Source: Microbacterium pseudoresistens (lineage in GTDB: Bacteria; Actinomycetota; Actinomycetes; Actinomycetales; Microbacteriaceae). Taken from it: a stretch of DNA of 64,000 nt. The notes below the pieces were generated by a model. The model made no database searches and was not told the DNA's origin. It worked only from the letters and a program-made list of their open reading frames with translations. Position numbers and translations under genes: made by a program. Shown one piece after another: positions 11,144-20,190 of the stretch (position 1 is the stretch's first letter; every line of letters begins with the position of its first letter). The DNA lies in contig NZ_JACCBH010000001.1 in the NCBI RefSeq assembly GCF_013409745.1, forward strand, positions 434,001 through 498,000, given 5' to 3'.

Positions 11144-13633
11144 TCATGACGACGCCGCTTCCAGCGCCTCCCTCGCGGCGGCGCGCGCGGCATCGGCCGT
11201 CGGGGCGGAGACCGCGGCCTCGGCGGCACGACGGCAGTCGTCGATGCTCACGCGGGCCAGCGCGTCCGCCACGCGATCCAGCGCGCGCGGTGTCATCGAC
11301 AGGCTCGTGACCCCGAGGCCCACGAGCACCGGTGCGAGCGACGCGTCACCGCCCGCCTCACCGCACACTCCCACCGATCTCTCGGCGGCACGCCCCGCAT
11401 CGCCGACGAGGCGGATCAGTCGCAGCACGGCCGGCTGCCACGGGTCGTTGAGGTCGCCGAGCTCGGCCGAGAGGCGGTCGGCGGCCATCGTGTACTGGGC
11501 GAGATCGTTCGTGCCCAGGCTCACGAAGTCGACGACGTCGAGGATCTCTGCGGCCAGCAGCGCCGCCGCCGGCGTCTCGATCATCACGCCCGAGCGGGCG
11601 ATCCCCGCACGTCGGCACGCCTCCGCGAAAGCGCGGGCCTCGTCGACGGTCGCGACCATCGGCGCCATGACGTCGACGCGCGCGTTCTCGGCCTTGGCGG
11701 CCACCGCGATCGCGGAGAGCTGGTCGGCGAGCAGCTCGGGATTGCCCTGGGCGACGCGCAGCCCCCGCACGCCGAGTGCCGGGTTCTCCTCGTGCTCGGC
11801 CGTCGCGAACGGCAGCGGCTTGTCGGAGCCCGCGTCGAGCGTGCGCACGACCACCCGCTTTCCCGAGAACGGCGCGAGCACGGCGCGGTAGGCGGCGACC
11901 TGCTCGACGACGGTCGGCGCATCCTGCCGGTCGAGGAAGCAGAACTCGGTGCGGAACAGCCCCACGCCCTCGGCGCGCGCCTCGGCGGCGGCCTGCGCGT
12001 CCGCGGCGCCTCCGACGTTGCCGAGCAGAGTCACGGCCTGCCCGTCGGAGAGACGCCCGCGCCCGTCGAAGGCGGGAATGTCCGCCTCGGCGGCGGCGAG
12101 CGCGACCTGCTCGTCGGAGGGATCCAGCTGCACCGCGCCGCTCGTGCCGTCGACGAGCACCGTCGTGCCGGACGGGATGCGCGTGGCGCCGGCCGCGCCG
12201 ACTACGGCGGGGATGCCGAGGGCGCGCGCGATGATCGCGGTGTGCGATGTCGGCCCGCCCTGCTCGGTCACGAGAGCGACGCACGCGCTCGCGCCGAGGC
12301 CGGCGGCATCGGCGGGAGCGAGGTCGGTCGCGGCGAGCACGAACGGCTCTGCGCGATCGGGAACCCCTGGCAGCTCGGCGCCGAGCAGCTGCGCGATGAT
12401 ACGGTCGCGGACATCGCGCACATCGGCCACGCGCTCGGCCATGCGGCCGCCCAGCGCGGCCAGCGCATCCGTCTGCTCGGCGGAGGCCTCCCACACGGCG
12501 CGCGCCGCGGTGATCCCCGTGCTGCGCACCCGCTCGACGGCGGATGCGGCCAGTTCTGGGTCTTCGGCCATGGCCGTCGTCGCCTCGAGGATCGCCTTCG
12601 GCTCGCCCGTGGCGGCCTCGGCGCGGGCGCGCAGCTGCGCGGCGACGGCGGATGCAGCGGTCTGGATGCGCGCCGCCTCGGCATCGCGCTCGCCCTCGGC
12701 GATCGACGGCTGCGCAGAGGGTTCGGACAGCGCGGGAGCGAGGAGCACGACGGGGGCGACGACGCGACCCGCGCTGACCCCGCGGCCGGTGAGCGCCGAT
12801 CCTGCGGCGAGCGGCGAGGTCTCCTGCGGGGACGACGGCGCCGCGGGCGGTGCGGGCGGCTCAGAAGCGGCCCCCGCCTGCGCGGCCGGAGCCGACCCGT
12901 CCAGTTCGCCGAAGCCGTCGTCGAACAGCGAGGCGACGCGGTCGAGCGCTGCCTCGTCCGTGCCACTGAGTTCGACCTCGTCGCCCTGGCGGGCGCCGAG
13001 CACGAGCAGGCGCATCATGCTCGCCGCGGGTGACTCGGGCCCATCGGGCAGTCGGCGCACGCGCACGTCGGCGCCGGCGGCGGCTTCGGCGATCAGCGCC
13101 GCGGGACGCGCGTGCATGCCCTGCGGGTTGCGCACCGTGACGATGCGCGTGCCCGGTGCCGCCGGTACCGGTGCCTCGGCGGGCGGCTCCGCGGCGCCCT
13201 GCCCGACCGGACCCGTCTCCTCGAGCTGCCCGTTCTTGGCCTGCAGCGCGCGACGCGCCTCGTCGGCCGCCTGATCCAAGGTGCCGCCCGTCGACGCCGT
13301 GACGGTCGCCGCGAGCAGGCCCTCCACGAACGGGGCGGGCACGAGCCGCACCGGCACCTCGCTCGTGCGCAGCTCGAGGGCGAGCTCGGCGCTCATCACC
13401 GCCGAACCGAGATCCATGAGCACGAGCACCCCCTCGGTCTGCTCCGCCAGCTCATCGATCGCGGCGGCCACGGCCGTGGCATCCGTGCCGAGGATGGGAG
13501 CACCCTCCGGATCGCTCCCCGCCCCGGCTGCCGCGCGCACCGGGGCGCCCTCGCCGGGCACCATCTGGCCGGCGAGCTCGATCGCCGCCTCGGCCAGTCG
13601 TGCACTGTGCGAGACGGCGACGATGCCGATCAT
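11144..13633 (-). CDS. dhaM: DhaM-HPr-enzyme I fusion, phosphodonor for dihydroxyacetone kinase
   Basis: 829 residues with three PTS modules in one chain. Residues 1-130: DhaM domain with His9 (VAVSHSARLAE). About 160-245: HPr with His174 (QGMHARPAAL) and a Ser205 near the regulatory Ser46 position. About 280-829: enzyme I with phospho-His464 (GGPTSHTAII), GVGLFRTEF, VSLGTNDLAQYTMAADR and Cys757 (GVCGEAGGD). The C-terminal PEP-binding barrel is complete, whereas E. coli DhaM carries only the EI N-terminal part, so this protein should relay phosphate from PEP to DhaL-bound ADP unaided. ATGA overlap with dhaL. Linkers at 131-160 and 245-280 are Ala/Pro-rich. Confidence 0.93.
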   Translation of the reverse strand: MIGIVAVSHSARLAEAAIELAGQMVPGEGAPVRAAAGAGSDPEGAPILGTDATAVAAAIDELAEQTEGVLVLMDLGSAVMSAELALELRTSEVPVRLVPAPFVEGLLAATVTASTGGTLDQAADEARRALQAKNGQLEETGPVGQGAAEPPAEAPVPAAPGTRIVTVRNPQGMHARPAALIAEAAAGADVRVRRLPDGPESPAASMMRLLVLGARQGDEVELSGTDEAALDRVASLFDDGFGELDGSAPAAQAGAASEPPAPPAAPSSPQETSPLAAGSALTGRGVSAGRVVAPVVLLAPALSEPSAQPSIAEGERDAEAARIQTAASAVAAQLRARAEAATGEPKAILEATTAMAEDPELAASAVERVRSTGITAARAVWEASAEQTDALAALGGRMAERVADVRDVRDRIIAQLLGAELPGVPDRAEPFVLAATDLAPADAAGLGASACVALVTEQGGPTSHTAIIARALGIPAVVGAAGATRIPSGTTVLVDGTSGAVQLDPSDEQVALAAAEADIPAFDGRGRLSDGQAVTLLGNVGGAADAQAAAEARAEGVGLFRTEFCFLDRQDAPTVVEQVAAYRAVLAPFSGKRVVVRTLDAGSDKPLPFATAEHEENPALGVRGLRVAQGNPELLADQLSAIAVAAKAENARVDVMAPMVATVDEARAFAEACRRAGIARSGVMIETPAAALLAAEILDVVDFVSLGTNDLAQYTMAADRLSAELGDLNDPWQPAVLRLIRLVGDAGRAAERSVGVCGEAGGDASLAPVLVGLGVTSLSMTPRALDRVADALARVSIDDCRRAAEAAVSAPTADAARAAAREALEAASS

Positions 13634-14265
13634 CCGGCGACCGCGTCGGCAAGGGTCTCGAACAGCAGCGTGGTCGAGGCCGCGCCCGGATCGAGATGGC
13701 CGGCGCTGCGCTCGCCCAGGTAGCTCGCGCGCCCCTTGCGGGCGACCAGCGGCGTCGTCGCGTCGCGACCCGTCGCGGCGGCATCCGCCGCCGCGCGCAC
13801 GGCGGCGGGCAGGTCGGTTCCCCCGGCGACGGCCGCGTCGTACGCGTCGAGCGCCGGTGACATGGCGTCGAACATCGTCTTGTCGCCCGCTTCCGGCTTG
13901 CCGCGCGCGACGATGCCCTCCAGTCCCGCGCGCAGTGCGGCGCCGAAGCCTGCCGCATCCAGTTCGGTCACCGCGCCCGCGGTCATCCCCATCCGGAGGA
14001 AGAAGGTGCCGTACAGCGGGCCGCTCGCGCCGCCGACCGAGCTGACGAGCGTCATCCCCGCGGTCTTGAGCAGCTCGTCGATCGTGGCGGGCGGTGCGGC
14101 GTCGATCTTCTCGATGACCGCCGCGGTGCCGCGGGCCATATTGGCGCCGTGGTCGGCGTCGCCGATCGCGGAGTCGAGCTCGGTGAGCCACTCGCGCTTG
14201 TCTGCCGCGACCGCCGCGAAGCGGTGCAGCCAATCGATGAGGGTGGTCGTGTCGATGTTCGTCAT
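13630..14265 (-). CDS. dhaL: dihydroxyacetone kinase ADP-binding subunit DhaL
   Basis: 211 residues. Holds the ADP that DhaM rephosphorylates and passes the phosphate to dihydroxyacetone on DhaK. The metal-binding Asp cluster of the family is seen in LDSAIGDADHGANMARG, with SSVGGASGPLYGTFFLRMG and the C-terminal RASYLGERSAGHLDPGA. DhaK is encoded 47 bp upstream and dhaM overlaps its stop, completing the operon dhaK-dhaL-dhaM. Confidence 0.95.
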   Translation of the reverse strand: MTNIDTTTLIDWLHRFAAVAADKREWLTELDSAIGDADHGANMARGTAAVIEKIDAAPPATIDELLKTAGMTLVSSVGGASGPLYGTFFLRMGMTAGAVTELDAAGFGAALRAGLEGIVARGKPEAGDKTMFDAMSPALDAYDAAVAGGTDLPAAVRAAADAAATGRDATTPLVARKGRASYLGERSAGHLDPGAASTTLLFETLADAVAG

Positions 14266-14312
14266 GCGGTGTCCTGTGTCGTGTGGTGGATCGGGCAACG
14301 GCCGGCGGCGGG

Positions 14313-15308
14313 TCAGACGCCCCAGCGCAGACCCGGGGTGTTGACCGGTGCGTCCCACAGGTCGAGCATCTCGTCGTCGGCCTTGAGCAGGGTGACCGAG
14401 CAACCCGCCATGTCGAGCGAGGTGATGTAGTCGCCGACGAGGTTGCGGGCGATGCGCACGCCCGCCTTCTCGAGCAGGGCCGCGACCTCTCCGTACATCA
14501 GGTACAGCTCGATCAGGGGCGATCCGCCCATGCCGTTGAGCATGACGATGGCCGGTGCTCCGCTGAAGTCGTGATCGTGCAGGATCGGCTCGACCAGCTG
14601 CTCGGCGATCTCCTTCGCCGGGGCCAGCGGAACACGGTGCCGACCGGGCTCGCCGTGGATGCCGACGCCGATCTCCATCTCGTCCTCGGGCAAATCGAAG
14701 GTGGGCTTGCCCGCCGCGGGCACGGTGCAGCTGGTGAGGGCCATGCCCATCGAGCGGCCCTGGCCGTTGATCTTCTCGGCCAACGCGAGCACGGCGGCGA
14801 GGTCTCGCCCCTCTTCGGCGGCAGCCCCGAGCAGCTTCTCCATGAGCACGGTGAGCCCCACGCCGCGGCGGCCCGCGGTGTACAGCGAATCCTGCACGGC
14901 CACGTCGTCGGCCACGACGACCGAGGCGACCTCGACGCCCTCGGCAGCGGCGAGCTCGGCGGCCATCTCGAAGTTCATGACGTCGCCGGTGTAGTTCTTC
15001 ACGATGTGCAGCACGCCTGCACCGCGGTCGATCGCCGTCGTCGCCGCCTGCATCTGGTCCGGCGTCGGCGAGGTGAACACCGCGCCGGCGCAGGCCGCGT
15101 CGAGCATCCCGGGGCCGACGAATCCGCCGTGCAGGGGCTCGTGCCCCGAGCCGCCGCCGGAGAGGAGCGCGACCTTGCCCTGATCTTTCGGCGTCGCGCG
15201 GGTGATCACGCGCGTGTCGAAATCGACGGCGAGTTCGGGATGCGCCAGCGCGAGGCCGCGCAGCGACTCGACGAGCACGTCCTCGGGTGCGTTGATGAGC
15301 TTCTTCAT
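14313..15308 (-). CDS. dhaK: dihydroxyacetone kinase substrate-binding subunit DhaK
   Basis: 331 residues. It binds dihydroxyacetone covalently as a hemiaminal at His218, which here falls at exactly the same number as in E. coli (GVGIHGEPG). [15 protein letters not shown] and [16 protein letters not shown] complete the pocket. AAGGAGG stands just before the ATG. First gene of the PTS-type Dha operon. Use of PEP rather than ATP is shown by the separate DhaL and the PTS-fused DhaM. The operon diverges from an IclR regulator gene, with about 150 bp between the starts. Confidence 0.96.
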   Translation of the reverse strand: MKKLINAPEDVLVESLRGLALAHPELAVDFDTRVITRATPKDQGKVALLSGGGSGHEPLHGGFVGPGMLDAACAGAVFTSPTPDQMQAATTAIDRGAGVLHIVKNYTGDVMNFEMAAELAAAEGVEVASVVVADDVAVQDSLYTAGRRGVGLTVLMEKLLGAAAEEGRDLAAVLALAEKINGQGRSMGMALTSCTVPAAGKPTFDLPEDEMEIGVGIHGEPGRHRVPLAPAKEIAEQLVEPILHDHDFSGAPAIVMLNGMGGSPLIELYLMYGEVAALLEKAGVRIARNLVGDYITSLDMAGCSVTLLKADDEMLDLWDAPVNTPGLRWGV

Positions 15309-15364
15309 ACGTCCTCCTTGACGTCGTCCTCCCGAGGAAATCGGGTTAGAGATTTGGAATGCTT

Positions 15365-15379
15365 TTCGCTAATGTCGAA
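15365..15379. promoter_or_regulatory. candidate IclR-type operator between dhaK and its regulator
   Basis: TTCG (15365-15368), seven bases, CGAA (15376-15379), inside the AT-richer middle of the divergent dhaK/iclR promoter region. Spacing suits an IclR-family dimer, but this is a single short inverted repeat. Confidence 0.35.
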
Positions 15380-15458
15380 TATCACGGGCTCAGGCTCGAT
15401 TGTCAAGTGCGACGATCCGCTCCCCGGATTCGACGACGACACGGAGGGGAGAGCCCGC

Positions 15459-16226
15459 ATGATCCAGTCGATCGATCGCGCCGCGCGGGTTCTCGAACTG
15501 CTCCAGGGTGCGCGGCATCTCGGCATCACCGAGCTCGCCGCGCGCCTGGAGCTGTCGCCGTCGACGGTGCACGGCATCGTCAAGTCGTTGCACGAGCACG
15601 GCTTCGTCGCCAAGGAGCGGGGCGGCCAGCGCTACATGCTCGGCCCCACGCTCCTACGCCTGAGCAATGTCTACCTCGACACCCTCGACGTGCGCGCCCG
15701 TGCCCTGCGGTGGACGCAGGAACTGTCCCGCCGCACAGGCATGGCCGTGCGGCTGGGTGCCGCGCACTTCTCCGATGTGCTCGTCATCCACCACGTGCTG
15801 CGCCCAGACGACAGCCCGCAGATGCTGGAGACCGGAATGGCCATCCCCGCGCATGCCTCGGCCATGGGCAAGGTGCTGCTCGCGCACGACCTCGGCTTCC
15901 AGCGCACCGTGTTCGCCGAGCCGCTGCGCAGCCTCACCGGCGACACCGTCACCGACCCCGCGCGCCTGGCGCTCGAGCTGCCCGGCATCGCCGATCTCGG
16001 CGCGGCGAGTGAACTCGACGAAGCTGTCATCGGCGAGTCGTCGCTGGCGGCACCGATCGGAGACGCCAGGGGCGACATCGTGGCGGCGCTGGCCGTCGTG
16101 TTCCCCTCCTCGCAGGCGCCGACCCCCGACCCCGTGCTGCAGGCGCTCCGCGAGACGGCCCGCAACATCTCGCGCGAGCTGGGCGCCACGATCTGGCCCC
16201 CGCATGTCGCCCCCGCCGACGACTGA
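15459..16226 (+). CDS. IclR-family regulator, probably of the dha operon
   Basis: 255 residues. The N-terminal winged helix-turn-helix (IDRAARVLELLQGARHLGIT, then LAARLELSPSTVHGIVKSL) is followed by an IclR effector domain from about residue 75 (DVLVIHHVLR, IPAHASAMGKVLLA, GESSLAAPIGDARG). It is transcribed divergently from dhaK and so most likely responds to dihydroxyacetone, glycerol or a phosphorylated derivative (inference from position; GylR-type regulators are known). GGAGGGGA 8 bases before the ATG supports the start. Confidence 0.9.
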   Translation: MIQSIDRAARVLELLQGARHLGITELAARLELSPSTVHGIVKSLHEHGFVAKERGGQRYMLGPTLLRLSNVYLDTLDVRARALRWTQELSRRTGMAVRLGAAHFSDVLVIHHVLRPDDSPQMLETGMAIPAHASAMGKVLLAHDLGFQRTVFAEPLRSLTGDTVTDPARLALELPGIADLGAASELDEAVIGESSLAAPIGDARGDIVAALAVVFPSSQAPTPDPVLQALRETARNISRELGATIWPPHVAPADD

Positions 16227-16302
16227 ATGCCTTCGCCTCAGCCCGACGAGATCATCGAACAGGCCCGAGGGGCCGCCCTCTCGCGCGCGTCCCTCACCCT
16301 GT

Positions 16303-16338
16303 GTCATAATTACTGAACGATCGGTCAGTAATTATGAC
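16303..16338. promoter_or_regulatory. 36-bp palindromic operator before paaA (TetR/PaaR-like)
   Basis: Arm GTCATAATTACTGA (16303-16316) and its exact complement (16325-16338) flank ACGATCGG, whose core CGATCG is itself a palindrome. The inner part around ACTGAACGATCGGTCAGT resembles sites bound by TetR-family PaaR repressors. It ends eight bases before the paaA start and covers the likely promoter, so binding would repress. Confidence 0.8.
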
Positions 16339-16346
16339 AGGAGTCG

Positions 16347-17312
16347 ATGATGACCTCCCCCGCGGACGCGCACGACGCCGACGCGCAGCGCGCCTTCGAC
16401 GACCTCATCGCGAACGAGCGGCGCATCGAACCGCGCGACTGGATGCCGGAGGCCTATCGCAAGACGCTCATCCGGCAGATCAGCCAGCACGCGCACTCCG
16501 AGATCATCGGCATGCAGCCCGAGGGCAACTGGATCACCCGCGCGCCGAGCCTCAAGCGCAAGGCGATCCTCATAGCGAAGGTGCAGGACGAAGCCGGCCA
16601 CGGGCTCTACCTCTACTCCGCGGCGCAGACCCTCGGCATCACGCGCGACGAGATGACCGACCAGCTCATCGACGGCCGCGCCCGCTACTCCTCGATCTTC
16701 AACTACCCCACCCCCACCTGGGCCGACATGGGCGCGATCGGCTGGCTCGTCGACGGCGCCGCCATCTGCAACCAGGTGCCGCTGTGCCGCGCCTCGTACG
16801 GCCCGTACGCCCGCGCGATGGTGCGCATCTGCAAAGAGGAGTCGTTCCATCAGCGGCAGGGGTTCGAGATCCTGCTCGCGCTCATGCAGGGGTCGCCCGA
16901 GCAGCGGGTGATGGCGCAGGATGCCGTGGACCGCTGGTACTGGCCGAGCCTGGCGATGTTCGGCCCGCCCGACGATCAGTCGCCGAACTCGGCGCAGTCG
17001 ATGGCGTGGAAGATCAAGCGCTTCAGCAACGACGAGCTGCGTCGCCGTTTCGTCGGGATGCTCGTGCCGCAGGCCGAGGCGCTCGGCGTGACGCTGCCCG
17101 ATCCCGACCTCCGCTACGACGCCGACCAGGGCGTGACGGCGATGGGCGAGATCGACTGGGACGACTTCTTCGCCGTGCTGCGCGGCGACGGCCCGTGCAA
17201 CGCCGAGCGCATCCAGCGCCGCCGCACCGCCCACGAGGAGGGCGCGTGGGTGCGCGAGGCCGCGGCCGCCTACGCCGCGAAGCAGGCGGCGCCCCGAACG
17301 GAGGCGGCCTGA
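16347..17312 (+). CDS. paaA: 1,2-phenylacetyl-CoA epoxidase, catalytic subunit PaaA
   Basis: 321 residues (320 if ATG 16350 is used, which has better spacing from AGGAG at 16339-16343). Ferritin-like diiron monooxygenase subunit that epoxidises the ring of phenylacetyl-CoA. Iron ligands are visible in [17 protein letters not shown] (ExxH) and [13 protein letters not shown] (ExxH). [20 protein letters not shown] and [20 protein letters not shown] are characteristic. First gene of paaABCDE; its stop overlaps paaB by one base (TGATG arrangement). Confidence 0.96.
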   Translation: MMTSPADAHDADAQRAFDDLIANERRIEPRDWMPEAYRKTLIRQISQHAHSEIIGMQPEGNWITRAPSLKRKAILIAKVQDEAGHGLYLYSAAQTLGITRDEMTDQLIDGRARYSSIFNYPTPTWADMGAIGWLVDGAAICNQVPLCRASYGPYARAMVRICKEESFHQRQGFEILLALMQGSPEQRVMAQDAVDRWYWPSLAMFGPPDDQSPNSAQSMAWKIKRFSNDELRRRFVGMLVPQAEALGVTLPDPDLRYDADQGVTAMGEIDWDDFFAVLRGDGPCNAERIQRRRTAHEEGAWVREAAAAYAAKQAAPRTEAA

Positions 17313-17608
17313 TGACCGAGCCGACGACGAACCCCTGGCCGCTGTGGGAGGTGTTCGTGCGCGCGAACCGCGGACTCAGCCACGTGCACGTCGGCTCGCT
17401 GCTCGCACCCGATGCCGAGATGGCCGTGCGCAACGCGCGCGACCTGTACACGCGCCGCGGCGAGGGCGTATCGATCTGGGTGGTGCGCGCCGACGACGTC
17501 ACGACGAGCGATCCCGACGCCAAAGACGCCTTCTTCGAGACCGCGGCGGGCAAGAACTACCGCCACGCCGTGTACTACACGGCATCGGAGGGGGTGCCGC
17601 ACCTGTGA
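17312..17608 (+). CDS. paaB: phenylacetyl-CoA epoxidase subunit PaaB
   Basis: 98 residues. Small structural subunit that bridges PaaA-PaaC heterodimers. The family signature WPLWEVFVRANRGLSHVHVG and the tail FFETAAGKNYRHAVYYT are present. ATG overlaps the paaA stop and its own stop overlaps the GTG of paaC, so translation is coupled. Confidence 0.95.
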   Translation: MTEPTTNPWPLWEVFVRANRGLSHVHVGSLLAPDAEMAVRNARDLYTRRGEGVSIWVVRADDVTTSDPDAKDAFFETAAGKNYRHAVYYTASEGVPHL

Positions 17609-18429
17609 GCACCGCCGATGCCGCCGCGCACGTCACGGTCGAATCGCTCCGGCTGAGCGCAGAGCTCGCCGGATCGGACTCGCGCGCCCCGTCGGCCGAT
17701 GTCGCCGCATACGCGCTGCGGCTGGGCGATGACGCCCTCATCCTGTCGCAGCAGCTGGGCGCGTGGATCTCGCGCGCCCCCGAGATCGAGGAGGACGTGG
17801 CCCTGGGCAACATCGCGCTCGACCTGCTCGGGCACGCCAGGGCGCTGCTGCGATACGCCGGTTCGTGGGACGGACGCACCGAAGACGATCTGGCCTACTT
17901 CCGCGACGAAGCAGAATTCCGCAGCTGCTGGCTCGTCGAGCAGCCCAACGGCGGTTTCGCCCAGACCATCGCGCGGCAGTTCGTCGCAGCGACCTTCATG
18001 GTCGAGCTCTACGCCCGACTGCGCACGAGCACGGATGCCACCCTCGCCGCCATCGCCGAGAAAGCCGCGAAAGAGGTCGACTACCACCGCGACCATGCCG
18101 TGCAATGGGTGCTGCGGCTCGCCGGCGGCACCGCGAAGTCGCGGCGACGGATGCTGCGCGCGCTGAACGACGTCTGGCCGTACGTCGACGAGCTGTTCCG
18201 CGACGATGCGCTCATCGACCGCCTCGACGGCACAGCCGTTCGCCCGTCCGAGCTGCGCGACGGGTTCGACACCGTCGTCTCGACCGTGCTCGGTGAGGCC
18301 GGGGTTCCCGTGCCCGACGTGCACCCCTCCGCCGCGGGCGGACGCAACGGTGAGCATTCCGTCTGGTTGTCGGGCATCCTCGCCGAGATGCAGGTGCTCG
18401 CCCGCCGCCACCCGGGAGCGCGCTGGTGA
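17605..18429 (+). CDS. paaC: phenylacetyl-CoA epoxidase subunit PaaC
   Basis: 274 residues, non-catalytic ferritin-like partner of PaaA. LRLGDDALILSQQLGAWISR, IALDLLGHARALLRYAG and EVDYHRDHAVQWVLRLAGG match the family. The start is GTG within GTGA overlapping paaB; the stop is GTGA overlapping paaD. Confidence 0.95.
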   Translation: MSTADAAAHVTVESLRLSAELAGSDSRAPSADVAAYALRLGDDALILSQQLGAWISRAPEIEEDVALGNIALDLLGHARALLRYAGSWDGRTEDDLAYFRDEAEFRSCWLVEQPNGGFAQTIARQFVAATFMVELYARLRTSTDATLAAIAEKAAKEVDYHRDHAVQWVLRLAGGTAKSRRRMLRALNDVWPYVDELFRDDALIDRLDGTAVRPSELRDGFDTVVSTVLGEAGVPVPDVHPSAAGGRNGEHSVWLSGILAEMQVLARRHPGARW

Positions 18430-18962
18430 CCGCGCCCGCCGCCATCGGCCGCCGCACCGCCCCCGGCGAGCCCTGCTCCGAACCTCGTGCCGACCGGGCC
18501 CGGAAGGTCGCGGCGCGCATCGTCGACCCGGAGATCCCCGTGCTCACGATCGACGATCTCGGCATCCTGCGCACGGTCGAGGTCGACGGCGACTGCGTGC
18601 GGGTCGACATCACCCCCACCTACAGCGGCTGCCCCGCCATCGACGCCATCCGCGACGACCTCGTGCTCGCCCTCACGGCGGCCGGCTACGCCGAGGTCGA
18701 CGTGCGCCTCGTGCTCTCCCCCGCGTGGAGCACCGACTGGATCAGCGAGAAGGGCCGGCGCGCCCTGACCGCGTACGGCATCGCCCCGCCCACCGGGCGC
18801 CGCGCGGCGTCCGGTCCGATCCCGCTGCGGTTGTCGGTGCGCTGCCCGCGATGCGGCTCGCTCGACACGCGCGAGCTCTCGCGCTTCGGCTCCACAGCGT
18901 GCAAGGCGCTGTACTCCTGTGGCGCATGTCAGGAGCCGTTCGACCACTTCAAGGCGTTCTGA
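18426..18962 (+). CDS. paaD: PaaD, MIP18/DUF59-type iron-sulfur assembly factor
   Basis: 178 residues. The MIP18/DUF59 domain (RIVDPEIPVLTIDDLGIL, DITPTYSGCPAIDAIRDD) contains the conserved Cys. A C-terminal zinc-ribbon-like module carries CPRCGS and CGACQEPFDHFKAF. It is thought to help assemble the iron-sulfur centre of the epoxidase reductase PaaE. About 20 extra residues precede the domain. GTG start overlaps paaC. Confidence 0.94.
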   Translation: MTAPAAIGRRTAPGEPCSEPRADRARKVAARIVDPEIPVLTIDDLGILRTVEVDGDCVRVDITPTYSGCPAIDAIRDDLVLALTAAGYAEVDVRLVLSPAWSTDWISEKGRRALTAYGIAPPTGRRAASGPIPLRLSVRCPRCGSLDTRELSRFGSTACKALYSCGACQEPFDHFKAF

Positions 18963-20173
18963 TGAGCCTGTTCCGCCCGCCGATCGCCGCGCCGCTCGCC
19001 CGTTCCACGGCTCTCGGCGCCGCGACCCGCAGCTCCGCGACGGACGGCTCCGCGGAGTCGCCCCCGCGCCGCCGCGCCCGGTTCCACTCCCTCGCCGTCA
19101 GCCACGTGCGTCCGCTCACCGACGCCGCGATCGAGGTCTCGTTCGCCGTGCCGCCCGAGCTCGCCGACGACTACGACTACCGTCCCGGCCAGTACGTCGC
19201 GCTGCGCACGAGCCTCGACGGCGCCGAGGTGCGCCGCTCGTACTCGCTCTGCCGCCCTCCCGAGCACCGGGTCGACGGCTCGGCGGTGCTGAGCATCGCC
19301 GTCAAACGCGACGAGGGCGGCGTGTTCTCGACGTGGGCGCAGACCGGGCTCGTCGCGGGCACCCGGATCGACGTGATGAGCCCCCAGGGCACGTTCGTCT
19401 CCGCGCTCGAACGGCTCGACGGCGCGCACGTCGTCGGCATCGCGGCGGGCTCGGGGATCACCCCGCTCATGGCGCTCGCCCGCGACCTGCTCGCGGCATG
19501 CGAGTCGACCCGGTTCACCCTGCTCTACACCAACCGCGCCACGAGCGACGTGATGTTCCTCGACGATCTGTCCGACCTCAAAGACCGCTATCCGACCCGG
19601 CTCGTGCTGCATCACGTGCTTTCTCGCGAGCAGCGCACGGTGCCGGTGCTGTCCGGCCGCATCGACGAGAAGAAGCTGCGCATGATCCTCGCCGCGCTCA
19701 TCCCGCCCGCCACGGTCGACGAGTGGTTCCTGTGCGGGCCGTATCCGCTGGTCGCGCTGTGCCGGCGTGTGCTCGCCGACCAGGGCGTGACCCGCGAGAA
19801 CGTGCGGTTCGAGCTCTTCACGACGCCGGACTCGCCCACGACGTTGAACGCGCGCGGACAGCGGCCCACCGCGCCTCGTGCCGATGGCCCGAGCCGTCGC
19901 ATCGAGCTCACCCTCGACGGGGTCTCATCCCTCGTGCGGAGCCCCGTGGATGCGCACGAGAGCGTGCTCGACGCGGCCCTGCGCGTGCGCCCCGATGCAC
20001 CGTTCGCGTGTGCCGGAGGCGTATGCGGCACGTGCCGCGCCCGCCTCATCGAGGGCGACGTCGTCATGGCCGAGAACTACGCGCTCGAGCCCGACGAGAT
20101 CGAACGCGGGTATGTACTCACCTGCCAGTCCCACCCCACCACCGAGCGGATCGTCGTCGACTACGACGGATGA
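18962..20173 (+). CDS. paaE: phenylacetyl-CoA epoxidase reductase PaaE
   Basis: 403 residues. Passes electrons from NADPH through FAD and a [2Fe-2S] cluster to PaaABC. FAD domain RPGQYVALRTSLDGAEVRRSYSL, NAD(P) domain GIAAGSGITPLMALARDLL and EWFLCGPYPLV, and a C-terminal plant-type ferredoxin with CAGGVCGTCRARL and LTCQSHPTT (four Cys). About 45 Ser/Ala/Arg residues precede the FAD domain, longer than usual. ATG overlaps the paaD stop. Confidence 0.95.
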   Translation: MSLFRPPIAAPLARSTALGAATRSSATDGSAESPPRRRARFHSLAVSHVRPLTDAAIEVSFAVPPELADDYDYRPGQYVALRTSLDGAEVRRSYSLCRPPEHRVDGSAVLSIAVKRDEGGVFSTWAQTGLVAGTRIDVMSPQGTFVSALERLDGAHVVGIAAGSGITPLMALARDLLAACESTRFTLLYTNRATSDVMFLDDLSDLKDRYPTRLVLHHVLSREQRTVPVLSGRIDEKKLRMILAALIPPATVDEWFLCGPYPLVALCRRVLADQGVTRENVRFELFTTPDSPTTLNARGQRPTAPRADGPSRRIELTLDGVSSLVRSPVDAHESVLDAALRVRPDAPFACAGGVCGTCRARLIEGDVVMAENYALEPDEIERGYVLTCQSHPTTERIVVDYDG

Positions 20174-20190
20174 TCGGAGAGTGAGCGGCC

